This document shows positions 1-9,193 of a stretch of 64,000 nucleotides of DNA, in pieces. Numbering within the stretch: the first letter of the stretch is position 1; each line of letters starts with the position of its first letter. The notes below the pieces were generated by a model that worked only from the letters and a program-made list of their open reading frames with translations, was not told the origin of the DNA and made no database searches. The DNA comes from Oscillospiraceae bacterium. GTDB lineage: Bacteria > Bacillota > Clostridia > Oscillospirales > CAG-272. Position numbers and translations under genes: made by a program. The DNA is taken from assembly GCA_015063805.1 (NCBI GenBank), contig SVTK01000005.1, positions 1 to 64,000 on the forward strand, written 5' to 3'.

Positions 1-1
1 T

Positions 2-340
2 CAAGGAAAGGTTGTTGGATGGTGCAATTCGAATAATAAAAAAGCGTACAATAACGTCAATTTTAATTTTGCAGAAGAAGTACCTGACAACGGTGAAAAA
101 ATCAAATCCATCGTTTGCTTTTCTGTTACACCTAAATATAGGGGATGTGGCGTTGCCACCGCCTTGCTTGAATATGTATGTAAGGATGCAAAAGTCGATG
201 GATTTGATTTGGTAGAAGCGTATCCATTTGCACACAATGAAAATCATGCTTATCACGGCCCTTTATCTATGTACAAAAAGTATGGATTTGAATTTTGTAG
301 ACAGATTGAAGGATGTATGGTTTGCAGAAAAATTCTTTGA
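2..340 (+). CDS. GNAT-family N-acetyltransferase, 5'-truncated by window edge
   Basis: Reading frame 2 is open from the window edge to TGA at 338-340: QGKVVGWCNSNNKK...IVCFSVTPKYRGCGVATALLEYVCKDAK...LSMYKKYGFEFCRQIEG; V(T/S)PxYRGxGVATALL acetyl-CoA motif. Confidence 0.8.
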   Translation, partial: QGKVVGWCNSNNKKAYNNVNFNFAEEVPDNGEKIKSIVCFSVTPKYRGCGVATALLEYVCKDAKVDGFDLVEAYPFAHNENHAYHGPLSMYKKYGFEFCRQIEGCMVCRKIL

Positions 341-396
341 TTCATAGAAGTAGTAGTTAGCGACAAATTCCAATATGTCGGTCAGTTGAAAAATTG

Positions 397-424
397 AAAA
401 GCGGAGGGCTAAACCTCCGCTTTT
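397..424 (+). terminator. Intrinsic terminator after GNAT gene
   Basis: AAAAGCGGAGG-gctaaa-CCTCCGCTTTT, 11-bp perfect stem with T tail. Confidence 0.75.
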
Positions 425-646
425 GTCATTGTTTCCGCTATAATCGCCCTGTGGCTCATTTTAAGCGAGGTAGCAGTCTTGCCGTGGAAGCCGATACGTC
501 GAGTTCCGTCAAATCGACGAAGGGTTTGACGGATAAGCCTATATCAGCACAAAAGGTAAAAGGGAGCGGGAAATATCCCAATTTACTTTGCCGCATGGAA
601 CTTTTTCCAAAATGATACGTCTTAATAAAAAAGGAGGTTGATGCGC

Positions 647-1462
647 ATGAAGTTGTTGAGCGGTTTGGCCGTGGTGCTTTTCCTTCTGTGTTTAGTATCC
701 TGTGGGCGCATGGAAGATGGGCTTACGGTTGCGGACATTGACTATGTGAAAGATCCCGATATCGACATTCGACCCTGCCACGAGGTGATCCATGAGGACG
801 AGGATTATTTCTATACCCTGAGCAACCTGGAAAGTCAATATTACATCGTCACCTATGCAAACGGAGAAACGCAGAACATCAAGGAAGCACTAGCCGAAGG
901 GAACATTACCTTGGCCGACCTTGATGTATATGGGGTGCATTACGGCAAAACCGAGAAGAACCCCGCGGATTCGGAGAGCAAGGTAGTCGAGCGTATCACC
1001 GACCATTCCGACGGTCAGGTTGTGCTGACGGTGGAGGAGCGCTTCTATGAGGATTACAGCCATATCTATCGCTTCGGCTGTCCCATCAGCCAATATATTA
1101 CGGTGACCTATACCGACGGAACCGAGCAGAATGTCAAGGATGCGCTGCTGGACGGGCACATCACGGTGGCCGACCTGGATCGATTCGGCATCTCCTATTT
1201 TGCCGAACCAAAACTCATCAAAGATATCATTTACCACAGTGACCGGGGGGGAGATCCCGATGCGCTGGAGGGATTTTACGCGGACGAGAGCTACGCATAT
1301 TACTTCCCCTCCATTCGCAGCAGTGTGGTGATCGTTTATTACCGTGACGGAACCGAGCAAACGGTAAAGGAAGCCCTGGCCGAAGGGAAAGTCAGAATAT
1401 CCGACCTGGATTGGTTCGGGATTGCCTATTACAAGGAGTCTCGCCAAGTCCCCGCGAACTGA
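647..1462 (+). CDS. Lipoprotein with three internal ~40-aa repeats, function unknown
   Basis: RBS AAGGAGG at 631-637; MKLLSGLAVVLFLLCLVSCGR lipobox; three copies of YxVTYxxGxxQxVKEALxEGxIxxxDLDxxGIxY. Confidence 0.8.
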   Translation: MKLLSGLAVVLFLLCLVSCGRMEDGLTVADIDYVKDPDIDIRPCHEVIHEDEDYFYTLSNLESQYYIVTYANGETQNIKEALAEGNITLADLDVYGVHYGKTEKNPADSESKVVERITDHSDGQVVLTVEERFYEDYSHIYRFGCPISQYITVTYTDGTEQNVKDALLDGHITVADLDRFGISYFAEPKLIKDIIYHSDRGGDPDALEGFYADESYAYYFPSIRSSVVIVYYRDGTEQTVKEALAEGKVRISDLDWFGIAYYKESRQVPAN

Positions 1463-1496
1463 CGGGCACATTCATTGGCTTGAAAGGAGAAACATA

Positions 1497-2204
1497 ATGA
1501 GAAAAATTTGTGTACTGACCACAGCTTTGATCCTTCTGCTTGTCTTTGCGGGGTGCGGCGTACAGGCACCCAATACGGATGCTGTCACCACTCCGCCGGC
1601 TGTCACCACAGAGAATGAGCCTGCACCCGGCAGCACCTCCGCCGATGAAGCTGTCACCACGCTGCCGACCATTTTCGTAGATGAGCCTGTGCCCGTGCCC
1701 GGCGGCACTTCTGCGGACGAAGCCTTCGATATTACCGTTTCCTATGCCAATTACACCGGGGATGACCGCATCTATACCTCTGCGCTGAACACGCAGAAGA
1801 TATACACGTACATCAGCAGCGTGCGCCACCTTCCGGTGTATCGCTTTGATACGTTGAGTGAGTTGGAGCGGTTCAAAGAGAATTTCGGTAATGTTCTGAC
1901 CATGGACCGGGGATATGATGAGATCCCTTCCTTCCGGGAAGTCACGGCTAAGTATGACAACACCTTTTTCGCCGAAAACACCCTGATGCTGGTGTATGTG
2001 ACGGCCAGCAGCGGCAGTTATCGCTACGGCGTGGAGAGCGTTTTCTGCGACGGGCAGACCTTGTCGGTGCAGGTGGAGCAGTCCAATCGCTCCAGCATTG
2101 GCACTGCGGTCACTTGCGATATGGCAGGCTGGTTTGTCACGGTGGCGGTTCCCGATTCCATGGCGGCGGGGTGTGCTGAATTCGATGCCGCCTTGGTGGG
2201 GTGA
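1497..2204 (+). CDS. Lipoprotein, function unknown (C-terminal half weakly PrcB-like)
   Basis: RBS AAAGGAG; MRKICVLTTALILLLVFAGCGVQAP lipobox, Thr/Pro-rich linker, then a beta-rich domain. Confidence 0.7.
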   Translation: MRKICVLTTALILLLVFAGCGVQAPNTDAVTTPPAVTTENEPAPGSTSADEAVTTLPTIFVDEPVPVPGGTSADEAFDITVSYANYTGDDRIYTSALNTQKIYTYISSVRHLPVYRFDTLSELERFKENFGNVLTMDRGYDEIPSFREVTAKYDNTFFAENTLMLVYVTASSGSYRYGVESVFCDGQTLSVQVEQSNRSSIGTAVTCDMAGWFVTVAVPDSMAAGCAEFDAALVG

Positions 2205-2305
2205 GTTTTTCCATATACGAGCGGAGGGAAGGTGTTGCTTTCCCTCCGCTTTTGGCGCATAAATGAACAAAAACAGCGGTGTTTCGCAGGAAAATGAAAT
2301 CTTCC

Positions 2306-2334
2306 TTGCAAAAACACGAAAAATGTGGTATACT
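2306..2334 (+). promoter_or_regulatory. Sigma-A type promoter of LysR gene
   Basis: TTGCAA (2306-2311) - 17 nt - TATACT (2329-2334). Confidence 0.65.
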
Positions 2335-2369
2335 AAATTTACATACCACGCAAGAGGCAGGTCATTCAC

Positions 2370-3290
2370 ATGAATTTATTGCAATTGAAATATGCCGTTG
2401 AGGTGGAGCGCACCGGATCGGTGACCCGTGCCGCCGAAAACCTGTTTATGGGCCAACCCAACCTTTCCCGCAGCATCAAAGAGCTTGAGGATTCGCTGGG
2501 CATGGTGATCTTCCGCCGTACCGCCAAAGGGCTTACTCCCACCTCGGAGGGGGAGGAATTCCTCACCGAGGCAAAGTCGCTGCTGGCGCAGTTTGACGAT
2601 TTTGAGGAGCGTTATTCGGGAGGCGGAGTGAAGGTTTCCTCCCGCATGAATATTTCGGTGCCCCGCGCCGACTACATCACTGAGGCCTTTACCCGGGTGA
2701 TGCGGGAGGCTCCCTCGGTGCCGGCCTGTGCCCTGAATTTCCGCGAAACCAATTCCATGCGTGCCATCAACAATCTGGTAGAGGGGAACTACACCCTGGC
2801 CATTGTACGCTATTATCTGGAATTTGAGCCCCAGTATCTGGCCATGCTGGCCGACCGCGAGCTGGGCTATGAGGAGATTTTCACCTATCATCCCGTGTTT
2901 TTGGTGGGGGAGAACAGCCCCCTGGCAGGGCTTGGTGAGGATGAACCTCTGCCCGAGGATATCATTGAGTTGGCCTACGGCGACCCCTATGCCCCCGGCC
3001 TTCCCTTTGCCCAGACCCGTCGGACTGTCTTTACCGACCGTCCGCGGCGGATATTCGTCTACTCCCGCGCCAGCCGGAACGATGTTCTCCGCGCCCTGCC
3101 CAACAGCTTTATCTGGGACACCCCCGCGCCGGCCGATGTGCTGGCCCGCCAGGGCCTGGTAGCCTTGAAGCGGCCCAACCCGCGGCAGTATCGGGATCTT
3201 CTGATCTACCGTCGGGGCTACCACCGCAGCGGAGTGGAGCAGGCCTTCTTTGCCGAACTGGAGCGGATCAAGGCTGAGATGGGTGAATGA
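2370..3290 (+). CDS. LysR-family transcriptional regulator
   Basis: N-terminal HTH MNLLQLKYAVEVERTGSVTRAAENLFMGQPNLSRSIKELEDSLGMVIFRRTAKGLTPTSEGEEF. Confidence 0.93.
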   Translation: MNLLQLKYAVEVERTGSVTRAAENLFMGQPNLSRSIKELEDSLGMVIFRRTAKGLTPTSEGEEFLTEAKSLLAQFDDFEERYSGGGVKVSSRMNISVPRADYITEAFTRVMREAPSVPACALNFRETNSMRAINNLVEGNYTLAIVRYYLEFEPQYLAMLADRELGYEEIFTYHPVFLVGENSPLAGLGEDEPLPEDIIELAYGDPYAPGLPFAQTRRTVFTDRPRRIFVYSRASRNDVLRALPNSFIWDTPAPADVLARQGLVALKRPNPRQYRDLLIYRRGYHRSGVEQAFFAELERIKAEMGE

Positions 3291-4069
3291 AAATCATTTA
3301 CTTTGGCTACGACCTGTTCGCCGACTGCCTGGAGAGGCTTCCATCCCTTGGGGTAGAGGTGATGGCCATCTACAGCTTCCCTTCAGACGGCGTGTGCGAC
3401 TTTCACGACCGGGTGCAGACATTTGCCCTCCGTCGGGGGATCCCCTTCCATATAGGCCCTGTGACCGGTGCAGAACTGAACGCCCTTGCCGCCGCGGGCT
3501 GTGCGTTGATGGTCAGCGCCGGCTACGCCTACCGCATTCCCGTGGAACAGACCGACCTGCGGGGGATCAATCTGCATCCTGCGCTGCTGCCTTTGGGACG
3601 CGGCCCCTGGCCCATGCCGGTGACCATTCTGCGGGGGCTGAACGCGAGCGGGGTCACCCTGCACAAGCTGGCCCCCCGTTTCGATGAGGGAGATATTTTG
3701 GCACAGGTCGCCTTTCCCATGGCACCCCACGAGGATCTGCAGACCCTGACGGGGAAGCTGCAAACCGCGGCGGTGTCCTTGCTTGAAGCTTTCTTTGCCG
3801 ATCCCGCGGCGGCGTGGGCTAATGCCCACCCTCAGGAAAAGGGAGAATACTGGCCCGAACCCGACGAGAGGGAGATGACGATCTCCCCCGATATGACCGT
3901 GGCCGAGGCAGACCGCATCCTCCGCGCTTTCCGCGGCGTGGGCTGTTACTTTGCCCGGGCGGATGGGGAACGCATCCCCATCCGAGAGGGACGGGTGTGG
4001 ACGGCTGTCCCGGCCACAGCAGAGGGGGCGTATGCTCTGCGGGATGGATATCTTGAGATTTTGATGTGA
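3287..4069 (+). CDS. Formyltransferase-family protein (methionyl-tRNA/sugar formyltransferase-like)
   Basis: Starts in a 4-bp overlap with the LysR gene; NLHPALLPLGRGPWP and HKLAPRFDEGDILAQ motifs of the formyl transferase fold. Confidence 0.8.
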   Translation: MKIIYFGYDLFADCLERLPSLGVEVMAIYSFPSDGVCDFHDRVQTFALRRGIPFHIGPVTGAELNALAAAGCALMVSAGYAYRIPVEQTDLRGINLHPALLPLGRGPWPMPVTILRGLNASGVTLHKLAPRFDEGDILAQVAFPMAPHEDLQTLTGKLQTAAVSLLEAFFADPAAAWANAHPQEKGEYWPEPDEREMTISPDMTVAEADRILRAFRGVGCYFARADGERIPIREGRVWTAVPATAEGAYALRDGYLEILM

Positions 4070-4163
4070 AATAATTCAATTTGGCGCACCTGCATCATCG
4101 TAGGTGCGCCGATTTTGTGCCCAAACTCGAATGATGGTTGAATTGCCATCAAAAAACAAGTTA

Positions 4164-4191
4164 TTGATTATATTCGGTCTTGTGGTATAAT
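4164..4191 (+). promoter_or_regulatory. Promoter of XRE regulator
   Basis: TTGATT (4164-4169) - 16 nt - TATAAT (4186-4191); overlaps the upstream in-frame ATG (4190), so the 4238 start is preferred. Confidence 0.6.
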
Positions 4192-4237
4192 GGACATGAA
4201 AGCAGAGCTCGCTTATTTTTTGGCAAGGAGAACGAAT

Positions 4238-5290
4238 ATGATTCACATTGGAACAAAGATAAAGGAACTGAGAAAAAAGAAGGACATAACCCAGGAAAAG
4301 CTTGCAGAGTATATGAACGTATCTTTTCAGGCGGTTTCCAAATGGGAAACGGGGGCGGCATCTCCCGATCTGTCTTTGATTGTACCGCTTGCATGTCTGC
4401 TTGAGGTAAGCACCGATGAACTTTTGGGAATGAAAAACGGAAGTGATGAACGGCAGGAAGAGCTGCACAGGCTGTGGAAGGAAACGTGGAGCACGGGAGA
4501 TACCGCAAAGCGGTATGAAATTTCCAGGACCGCAGTTGCCGAATACCCGGGAAAATTCGAGTATTTGATTTGGCTTGCAGATGCAGAAGTTTCTTATGCC
4601 ATTCATCATTGTGAAAAGCATTCGGAAGTGCAGAAATCCCATTTGGAAAATGCAGTCAAACATTATGAGATGGTGATTGCCGACTGCACGGATACGGAAA
4701 TGAGAAACGATGCCATTTATGGAATCGTCATGACTCTTCCTGATATTGGGCGGAGAGAAGAGGCGGCCGTCTATGCCAAAATGCACCCCAAGGCAGATGA
4801 ATTGCTGATGTGGTGCCTGACCGGTGAAGAAAAAGAAAAATGCAGGCAGAGGCTGATTCATGGGTGTATGGATAAACTGGTGGGATGGCTGGAGTTTGGG
4901 AAGCATGATCTTGCCTCGATCCGGGCGGCGGAGACGATCATCAAAACGATCATTCCCGACGGCAATTATCTCTACCATAACGATACACTGATGCACAATT
5001 ATATTTGGCAGGCAATGTGTTTGACGCGGGAAAAACGGTTTGATGAGGCTGTTGAAGCGCTGAAAACATCCCACCGATACGCCGTGGCGTATATGGATGT
5101 ATATAGCCAAGCAAAGAAACAACCGATTGCATATACGAGTCCTATTCTCAATCAGTTGCATTTTGATGGCAAAGATATGTCCATCAGTGGGACGACTACA
5201 CTGGCAGAGGATTTCAGAGAATATCTGTCATGGCAACAGTTCGACCCGCTCAGGGACCGAGAGGATTTTAAGGCGCTCTTGGCCCTCTGA
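4238..5290 (+). CDS. XRE-family transcriptional regulator with long C-terminal helical domain
   Basis: MIHIGTKIKELRKKKDITQEKLAEYMNVSFQAVSKWETGAASPDLSLIVPLACLLEVSTDELLGM; RBS AAGGAG upstream. Confidence 0.9.
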   Translation: MIHIGTKIKELRKKKDITQEKLAEYMNVSFQAVSKWETGAASPDLSLIVPLACLLEVSTDELLGMKNGSDERQEELHRLWKETWSTGDTAKRYEISRTAVAEYPGKFEYLIWLADAEVSYAIHHCEKHSEVQKSHLENAVKHYEMVIADCTDTEMRNDAIYGIVMTLPDIGRREEAAVYAKMHPKADELLMWCLTGEEKEKCRQRLIHGCMDKLVGWLEFGKHDLASIRAAETIIKTIIPDGNYLYHNDTLMHNYIWQAMCLTREKRFDEAVEALKTSHRYAVAYMDVYSQAKKQPIAYTSPILNQLHFDGKDMSISGTTTLAEDFREYLSWQQFDPLRDREDFKALLAL

Positions 5291-5332
5291 TATCTCTCCT
5301 TGTCAGTGTCGACTTCTTTTTCCTGTGCAAAA

Positions 5333-5364
5333 AAAAATCCCCGCCAATTTGGCGGGGATTTTTG
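5333..5364 (+). terminator. Intrinsic (possibly bidirectional) terminator
   Basis: aaaATCCCCGCCAA-T-TTGGCGGGGATttt between convergent genes. Confidence 0.8.
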
Positions 5365-5426
5365 AATGTTTCTTTTGTTACGTTAAAGCGAGGGGAAGCT
5401 GCTGTTTCTCGGTGTAGAGCAGGTTT

Positions 5427-7160
5427 TTATTTCAGAATGGTGTCCTGACCGCTTGTGCCGACGGTGTAGGGAAGTTCCACACAGAAGATACGGTTTCCAG
5501 CCACCACAATTTCCCGGGTGGAGGGAAGGTTTACCGCATGGGCATTTTGCTCACGGTCAAGGTATTCGTGATAGGTGGCATCGGCGGCGGGCCAAAGGAT
5601 GATGGGAGCCGCGGCGGCAGAGTAGACCGAAGTTACACCGAAGGTGGTGGTGGCACCGACACCGGCACCGTGGTGAGCGATTTGAACATAGTCACTCTTG
5701 AGGTAGTCGCCAAAGGTGTAGTAGGCAAGGGAACAGCCGCTGTGGGATGCATCTCCGGTGATGAGGAAGCGCTGACCGGCGATGTTGACGGCAAACACCA
5801 GAGAGGAGGTATTATACCAGGTCATTTCACGGGGTGCAAAGCTGTCGAAGGTGTAGAAGATCTCGATCTCTGCATCGCGGATGAACAGTCTCTGGCCCAC
5901 ACGGGCGGTAAGGAAGGGCGTGGTGGGGAAAAATTCCTTGATTTTTCCGAGCAGGTATTCTCCGCTCCAACCGTCGGTAATGCCGCCTGCCTTACGAACA
6001 GCATCGGTGGGGAAGTTGCCCACGAACATTTCAACATTGATCTTCTTGCCGTAGACGGGAGCGAACTGGACAAGACCGCCGTGGTGGTCGCCGTGGGGGT
6101 GTGTGATGATCCATGCAGCCACGGTGATATTATCGGGATCAGGGGCCTTCTCACGCATGAACTGATAAAGTTTGCGAGCGTGACTGGCTTCCGGGTAGCC
6201 ACCGTCCACGATGATGAAGCTGCCATCGGAAAGCTGCCAGACCATGGACTGACCGCCAGCATATTCGGTGGTGCTGCCCAAACCGATGAGCGCAAACTTA
6301 GGTGTTACCTTTTTCTCATAGGTATTTTCCTCGGCTGTTATGGGGAGGATCGTGCGGGGCTCCATGATCAGGCGGATTTCTTTGCTGAAGTCATAGTAGC
6401 CCACATTGATGACTGTGTCATCGTCCACATAGGTGCTGAAGATGTTGCCCTGAACTGCATTGTCGGCGTAGAGGGTATAGCCCATATCCACAAAGGATTT
6501 GCAGTAATTGGTGTAGCTTTCGGCAGTGGTTTCCTCGAAGATGAGCATGATATCCTTGCCGAGCAGGGTGGTGATGGAGTTGGGGCCGCGGTTTTCATAG
6601 ACCGGGATGCCATTGACACTTTCCAGGACGGTGCCGGTGATTTGCAGGTCGCCGGGGAGAACAAAATTGCCCTCGGTGGCTCTCATCAGCATTTTCTCGG
6701 TTAACTTGGTGACGGCGCGGGTCAGGCCCTCTGCAGACCAGGCGTTGATGACCAGCTTGTTGCCTTCTGCTTTAACAATGAAGTCACCATAGGAAACGCC
6801 CTTCAGGGCATCGGCAGACTCATAGTAGCCGGTGGCGCCGATCAGAATTTCTTTGGTGGTGTGGTCATACTCCTGTCCTTTGGGGAGCCAGTCGGTGGAC
6901 ATCTCGGGTGAGACACCGGTGTATTGCTGGATCATCTTGCGGAGCTGTGCGGCGGCGTCGACTGCACCGGAATCAGCCTTTTCTCCGCGGATGATGGTGT
7001 AATTGGCCACGCCGTCCTTGACGATTTCCAGATCGGCCAGGGGGGCAGTGGCTTCCGGCGAGGTGGTTTCCGCCGGGGGCGTGGTGTCACTGTTCCCACA
7101 GGATACGAGCAGAAGCGCGCATAGCAGGAATAGGACAAAAATGGAAATTTTTGCTTTCAT
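5427..7160 (-). CDS. Exported lipoprotein with metallo-beta-lactamase-fold hydrolase domain, array copy 1
   Basis: LLCALLLVSCGNSD lipobox; ITHPHGDHHGG (HxHxDH), FLITGDAS, IAHHGAG; C-term LPYTVGTSGQDTILK. Confidence 0.88.
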   Translation of the reverse strand: MKAKISIFVLFLLCALLLVSCGNSDTTPPAETTSPEATAPLADLEIVKDGVANYTIIRGEKADSGAVDAAAQLRKMIQQYTGVSPEMSTDWLPKGQEYDHTTKEILIGATGYYESADALKGVSYGDFIVKAEGNKLVINAWSAEGLTRAVTKLTEKMLMRATEGNFVLPGDLQITGTVLESVNGIPVYENRGPNSITTLLGKDIMLIFEETTAESYTNYCKSFVDMGYTLYADNAVQGNIFSTYVDDDTVINVGYYDFSKEIRLIMEPRTILPITAEENTYEKKVTPKFALIGLGSTTEYAGGQSMVWQLSDGSFIIVDGGYPEASHARKLYQFMREKAPDPDNITVAAWIITHPHGDHHGGLVQFAPVYGKKINVEMFVGNFPTDAVRKAGGITDGWSGEYLLGKIKEFFPTTPFLTARVGQRLFIRDAEIEIFYTFDSFAPREMTWYNTSSLVFAVNIAGQRFLITGDASHSGCSLAYYTFGDYLKSDYVQIAHHGAGVGATTTFGVTSVYSAAAAPIILWPAADATYHEYLDREQNAHAVNLPSTREIVVAGNRIFCVELPYTVGTSGQDTILK

Positions 7161-7213
7161 GGTAACCTCCGTGTGCTTAGAATTTGGGGGGTAAAACTAA
7201 AACGCACAGGGAG

Positions 7214-7242
7214 AGTATAGCACAGATCATCCCAAAAATCAA
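7214..7242 (-). promoter_or_regulatory. Promoter of MBL array copy 1
   Basis: Minus strand TTGATT - 17 nt - TATACT. Confidence 0.65.
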
Positions 7243-7279
7243 GTCATTTTATGGAAAATCATAGCTGTAAAAAAAGCAA

Positions 7280-7303
7280 CAGACCGCCCGAAAGGGCGGT
7301 CTG
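7280..7303 (-). terminator. Terminator of MBL array copy 2
   Basis: CAGACCGCCC-gaaa-GGGCGGTCTG; T-tract on the minus strand. Confidence 0.75.
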
Positions 7304-7312
7304 CCGGGGGAT

Positions 7313-9061
7313 TTACTGCAAAATGGTGGTTTGGCCGCTGGTGCCGGGGGTGTAGGGAAGAACCACACGGAAAACGCGGCTTCCGGCCACGATAATCTCC
7401 TTTGTGCTGTCCAATTTCAGCGCATGAGCGTTGTGAGCATTTCCGCGGTAAGAATTATAGGCACGATCAGATGCGGGCCAAAGCACGACGGGGGCTTGAG
7501 CCGATGAATACAGGGAGGTCAAACCAAAAATGGAAGAAGAGCCGACACCGGCACCATGATGTGCGATCTGTACATAGTCACTCTTGAGGGAGTCTCCGTA
7601 CATGGAGTGCGTAATCAGGCAGGCATCCTGAGAAGCGTCACCGGTAATCAGGAAGCGCTGGCCGCCGATGTTCATGGCGAAGATCAGAGAGGCGGTATTG
7701 AGATAGGTCAGATCCCGGGGCGCGAAGCTGTCATGGGTGTAAAGTATTTCGACCTCAGCATCACGGATATGGAGTTTTTGACCAACGCGGGCCTTGAGAA
7801 GAGGGACACCGGGGAAATTTTCTGTCATATAACTGGTGATTTTGGAAGCGCTCATACCGTCCGTAATGCCGCCCGCCTTGCGGATCTCTCCGCTGGGAAA
7901 GTTGCCGACGAACATCTCAATCTTTACACGGTTGGTATAAAGCTTGCAGAACTGCAGGAAAGCGCCGTGGTGATCGCCGTGGGCGTGGGTGAGAATCCAC
8001 GCGGCAATGGTGATATTGTTGGGATCGGGGGCATTTTTTCTCATATGCAGGTACAGTTGGGTCGCATGATCAGCAAGATTGTAACCGCCGTCTACGACAA
8101 TGTAGCTGCCGTCAGCCAGCTGCCAAAGCATACTTTGGCCACCGCCGTAATCGGGGCCCGCATACAGCCCGAAGAAGACAAACTCAGGTGCTTGTGTTGC
8201 AGTATAGGTGTTCTCCGCCTCAAGAACGGGGAGAATGGTGCGAGGTTCAATAACCAGACGAATCGTTTTTTCGTATGCATAATAGCCGACATTGACGATG
8301 CTGTCCGCATTGGTGTAGGTTGAGAAGCGGTTGTCGGTGATGTCGTTTTGGGTGTACAGGGAGAAGCCGCTTTCGCTCAGCGCTCGGCAGTAAGTGTCGT
8401 AACGATCGGGGGTCGCTTCTTGGAAAAGGAAAAGGTAATCATTGTCGTCCAACCGATAGATTGTGCTGGGTGCACTGTCTGCATATACAGGCAGAGCATT
8501 GAGTGATTGGATCGCTGTGGCAGTTTTCTGTGCATCGGGGGACAGTGAAAAGCTGCCTTCGGCGGCCGATTTCGTCATCTCGTCGACCAGTGAGGCAATG
8601 GCGCTGTTAAGGGCGTTGGGGCTCCACGCATTGACTACCAGTTTGTTTCCGATCTTTTTGATGACATAGTCACCGTAGGGGACTCCCTCCAGTGCCTGGG
8701 CAGATTCCTTGTAGTTGGTGCTGCCAACCAGAATCTCATATGTGGAGGCATCATGCTCTTCGCCCTTTCTGATCCAGTCGGTGGAAAGCTGGGGGACCAC
8801 GCCGGTATATTGGCCCAGCGACTGCAGGAGGAGGGATGCCGCCTTGGTGGTAATGCTGTCAGCATCATCTCCGCGGACAATGGTGTACTGTGCCACGCCG
8901 TCCTTGATCAGATCAATATCAGTGGGCAACGGATCTGTTTCGGGAGCTGAGGTTTCAGTGGGGATGGTGGTATCGGTGCTGTCGGGAGCGCTGTCATTGC
9001 AGGCGGAGAGCATCAGCGCAGCCAGGAGCAGGGCAATCAGCAAAGCAAGATAGCGTTTCAT
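7313..9061 (-). CDS. Exported lipoprotein with metallo-beta-lactamase-fold hydrolase domain, array copy 2
   Basis: MKRYLALLIALLLAALMLSACNDS lipobox; LTHAHGDHHGA, FLITGDAS, IAHHGAG; C-term LPYTPGTSGQTTILQ. Confidence 0.88.
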   Translation of the reverse strand: MKRYLALLIALLLAALMLSACNDSAPDSTDTTIPTETSAPETDPLPTDIDLIKDGVAQYTIVRGDDADSITTKAASLLLQSLGQYTGVVPQLSTDWIRKGEEHDASTYEILVGSTNYKESAQALEGVPYGDYVIKKIGNKLVVNAWSPNALNSAIASLVDEMTKSAAEGSFSLSPDAQKTATAIQSLNALPVYADSAPSTIYRLDDNDYLFLFQEATPDRYDTYCRALSESGFSLYTQNDITDNRFSTYTNADSIVNVGYYAYEKTIRLVIEPRTILPVLEAENTYTATQAPEFVFFGLYAGPDYGGGQSMLWQLADGSYIVVDGGYNLADHATQLYLHMRKNAPDPNNITIAAWILTHAHGDHHGAFLQFCKLYTNRVKIEMFVGNFPSGEIRKAGGITDGMSASKITSYMTENFPGVPLLKARVGQKLHIRDAEVEILYTHDSFAPRDLTYLNTASLIFAMNIGGQRFLITGDASQDACLITHSMYGDSLKSDYVQIAHHGAGVGSSSIFGLTSLYSSAQAPVVLWPASDRAYNSYRGNAHNAHALKLDSTKEIIVAGSRVFRVVLPYTPGTSGQTTILQ

Positions 9062-9093
9062 GAGAACCTCCATATGCAAATTTGATCACTTCC

Positions 9094-9122
9094 AGTATAC
9101 CATGCATCGAAAAAAAAAGCAA
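9094..9122 (-). promoter_or_regulatory. Promoter of MBL array copy 2
   Basis: Minus strand TTGCTT - 17 nt - TATACT. Confidence 0.65.
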
Positions 9123-9152
9123 GGGATTTACTTCAACTTGAAAAATAAAAAG

Positions 9153-9180
9153 GGGTGTCACGCATATTTGCGTGACACCC
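9153..9180 (-). terminator. Terminator of MBL array copy 3
   Basis: GGGTGTCACGCA-tatt-TGCGTGACACCC. Confidence 0.75.
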
Positions 9181-9193
9181 TTCGATAAAAACC

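Noticed and set aside
12-237. 67-aa (+) and 78-aa (-) ORFs at the window start
   Set aside because: Overlapped by the GNAT reading frame (2-340), which has family motifs; the short ORFs have none.
1392-2369. 325-aa minus-strand ORF opposite the second lipoprotein
   Set aside because: Shadow ORF; plus-strand gene has RBS, signal peptide and lipobox.
4190-4237. Upstream ATG (4190) as start of the XRE regulator
   Set aside because: This ATG overlaps the -10 box TATAAT (4186-4191); the ATG at 4238 has an RBS and begins the HTH domain.
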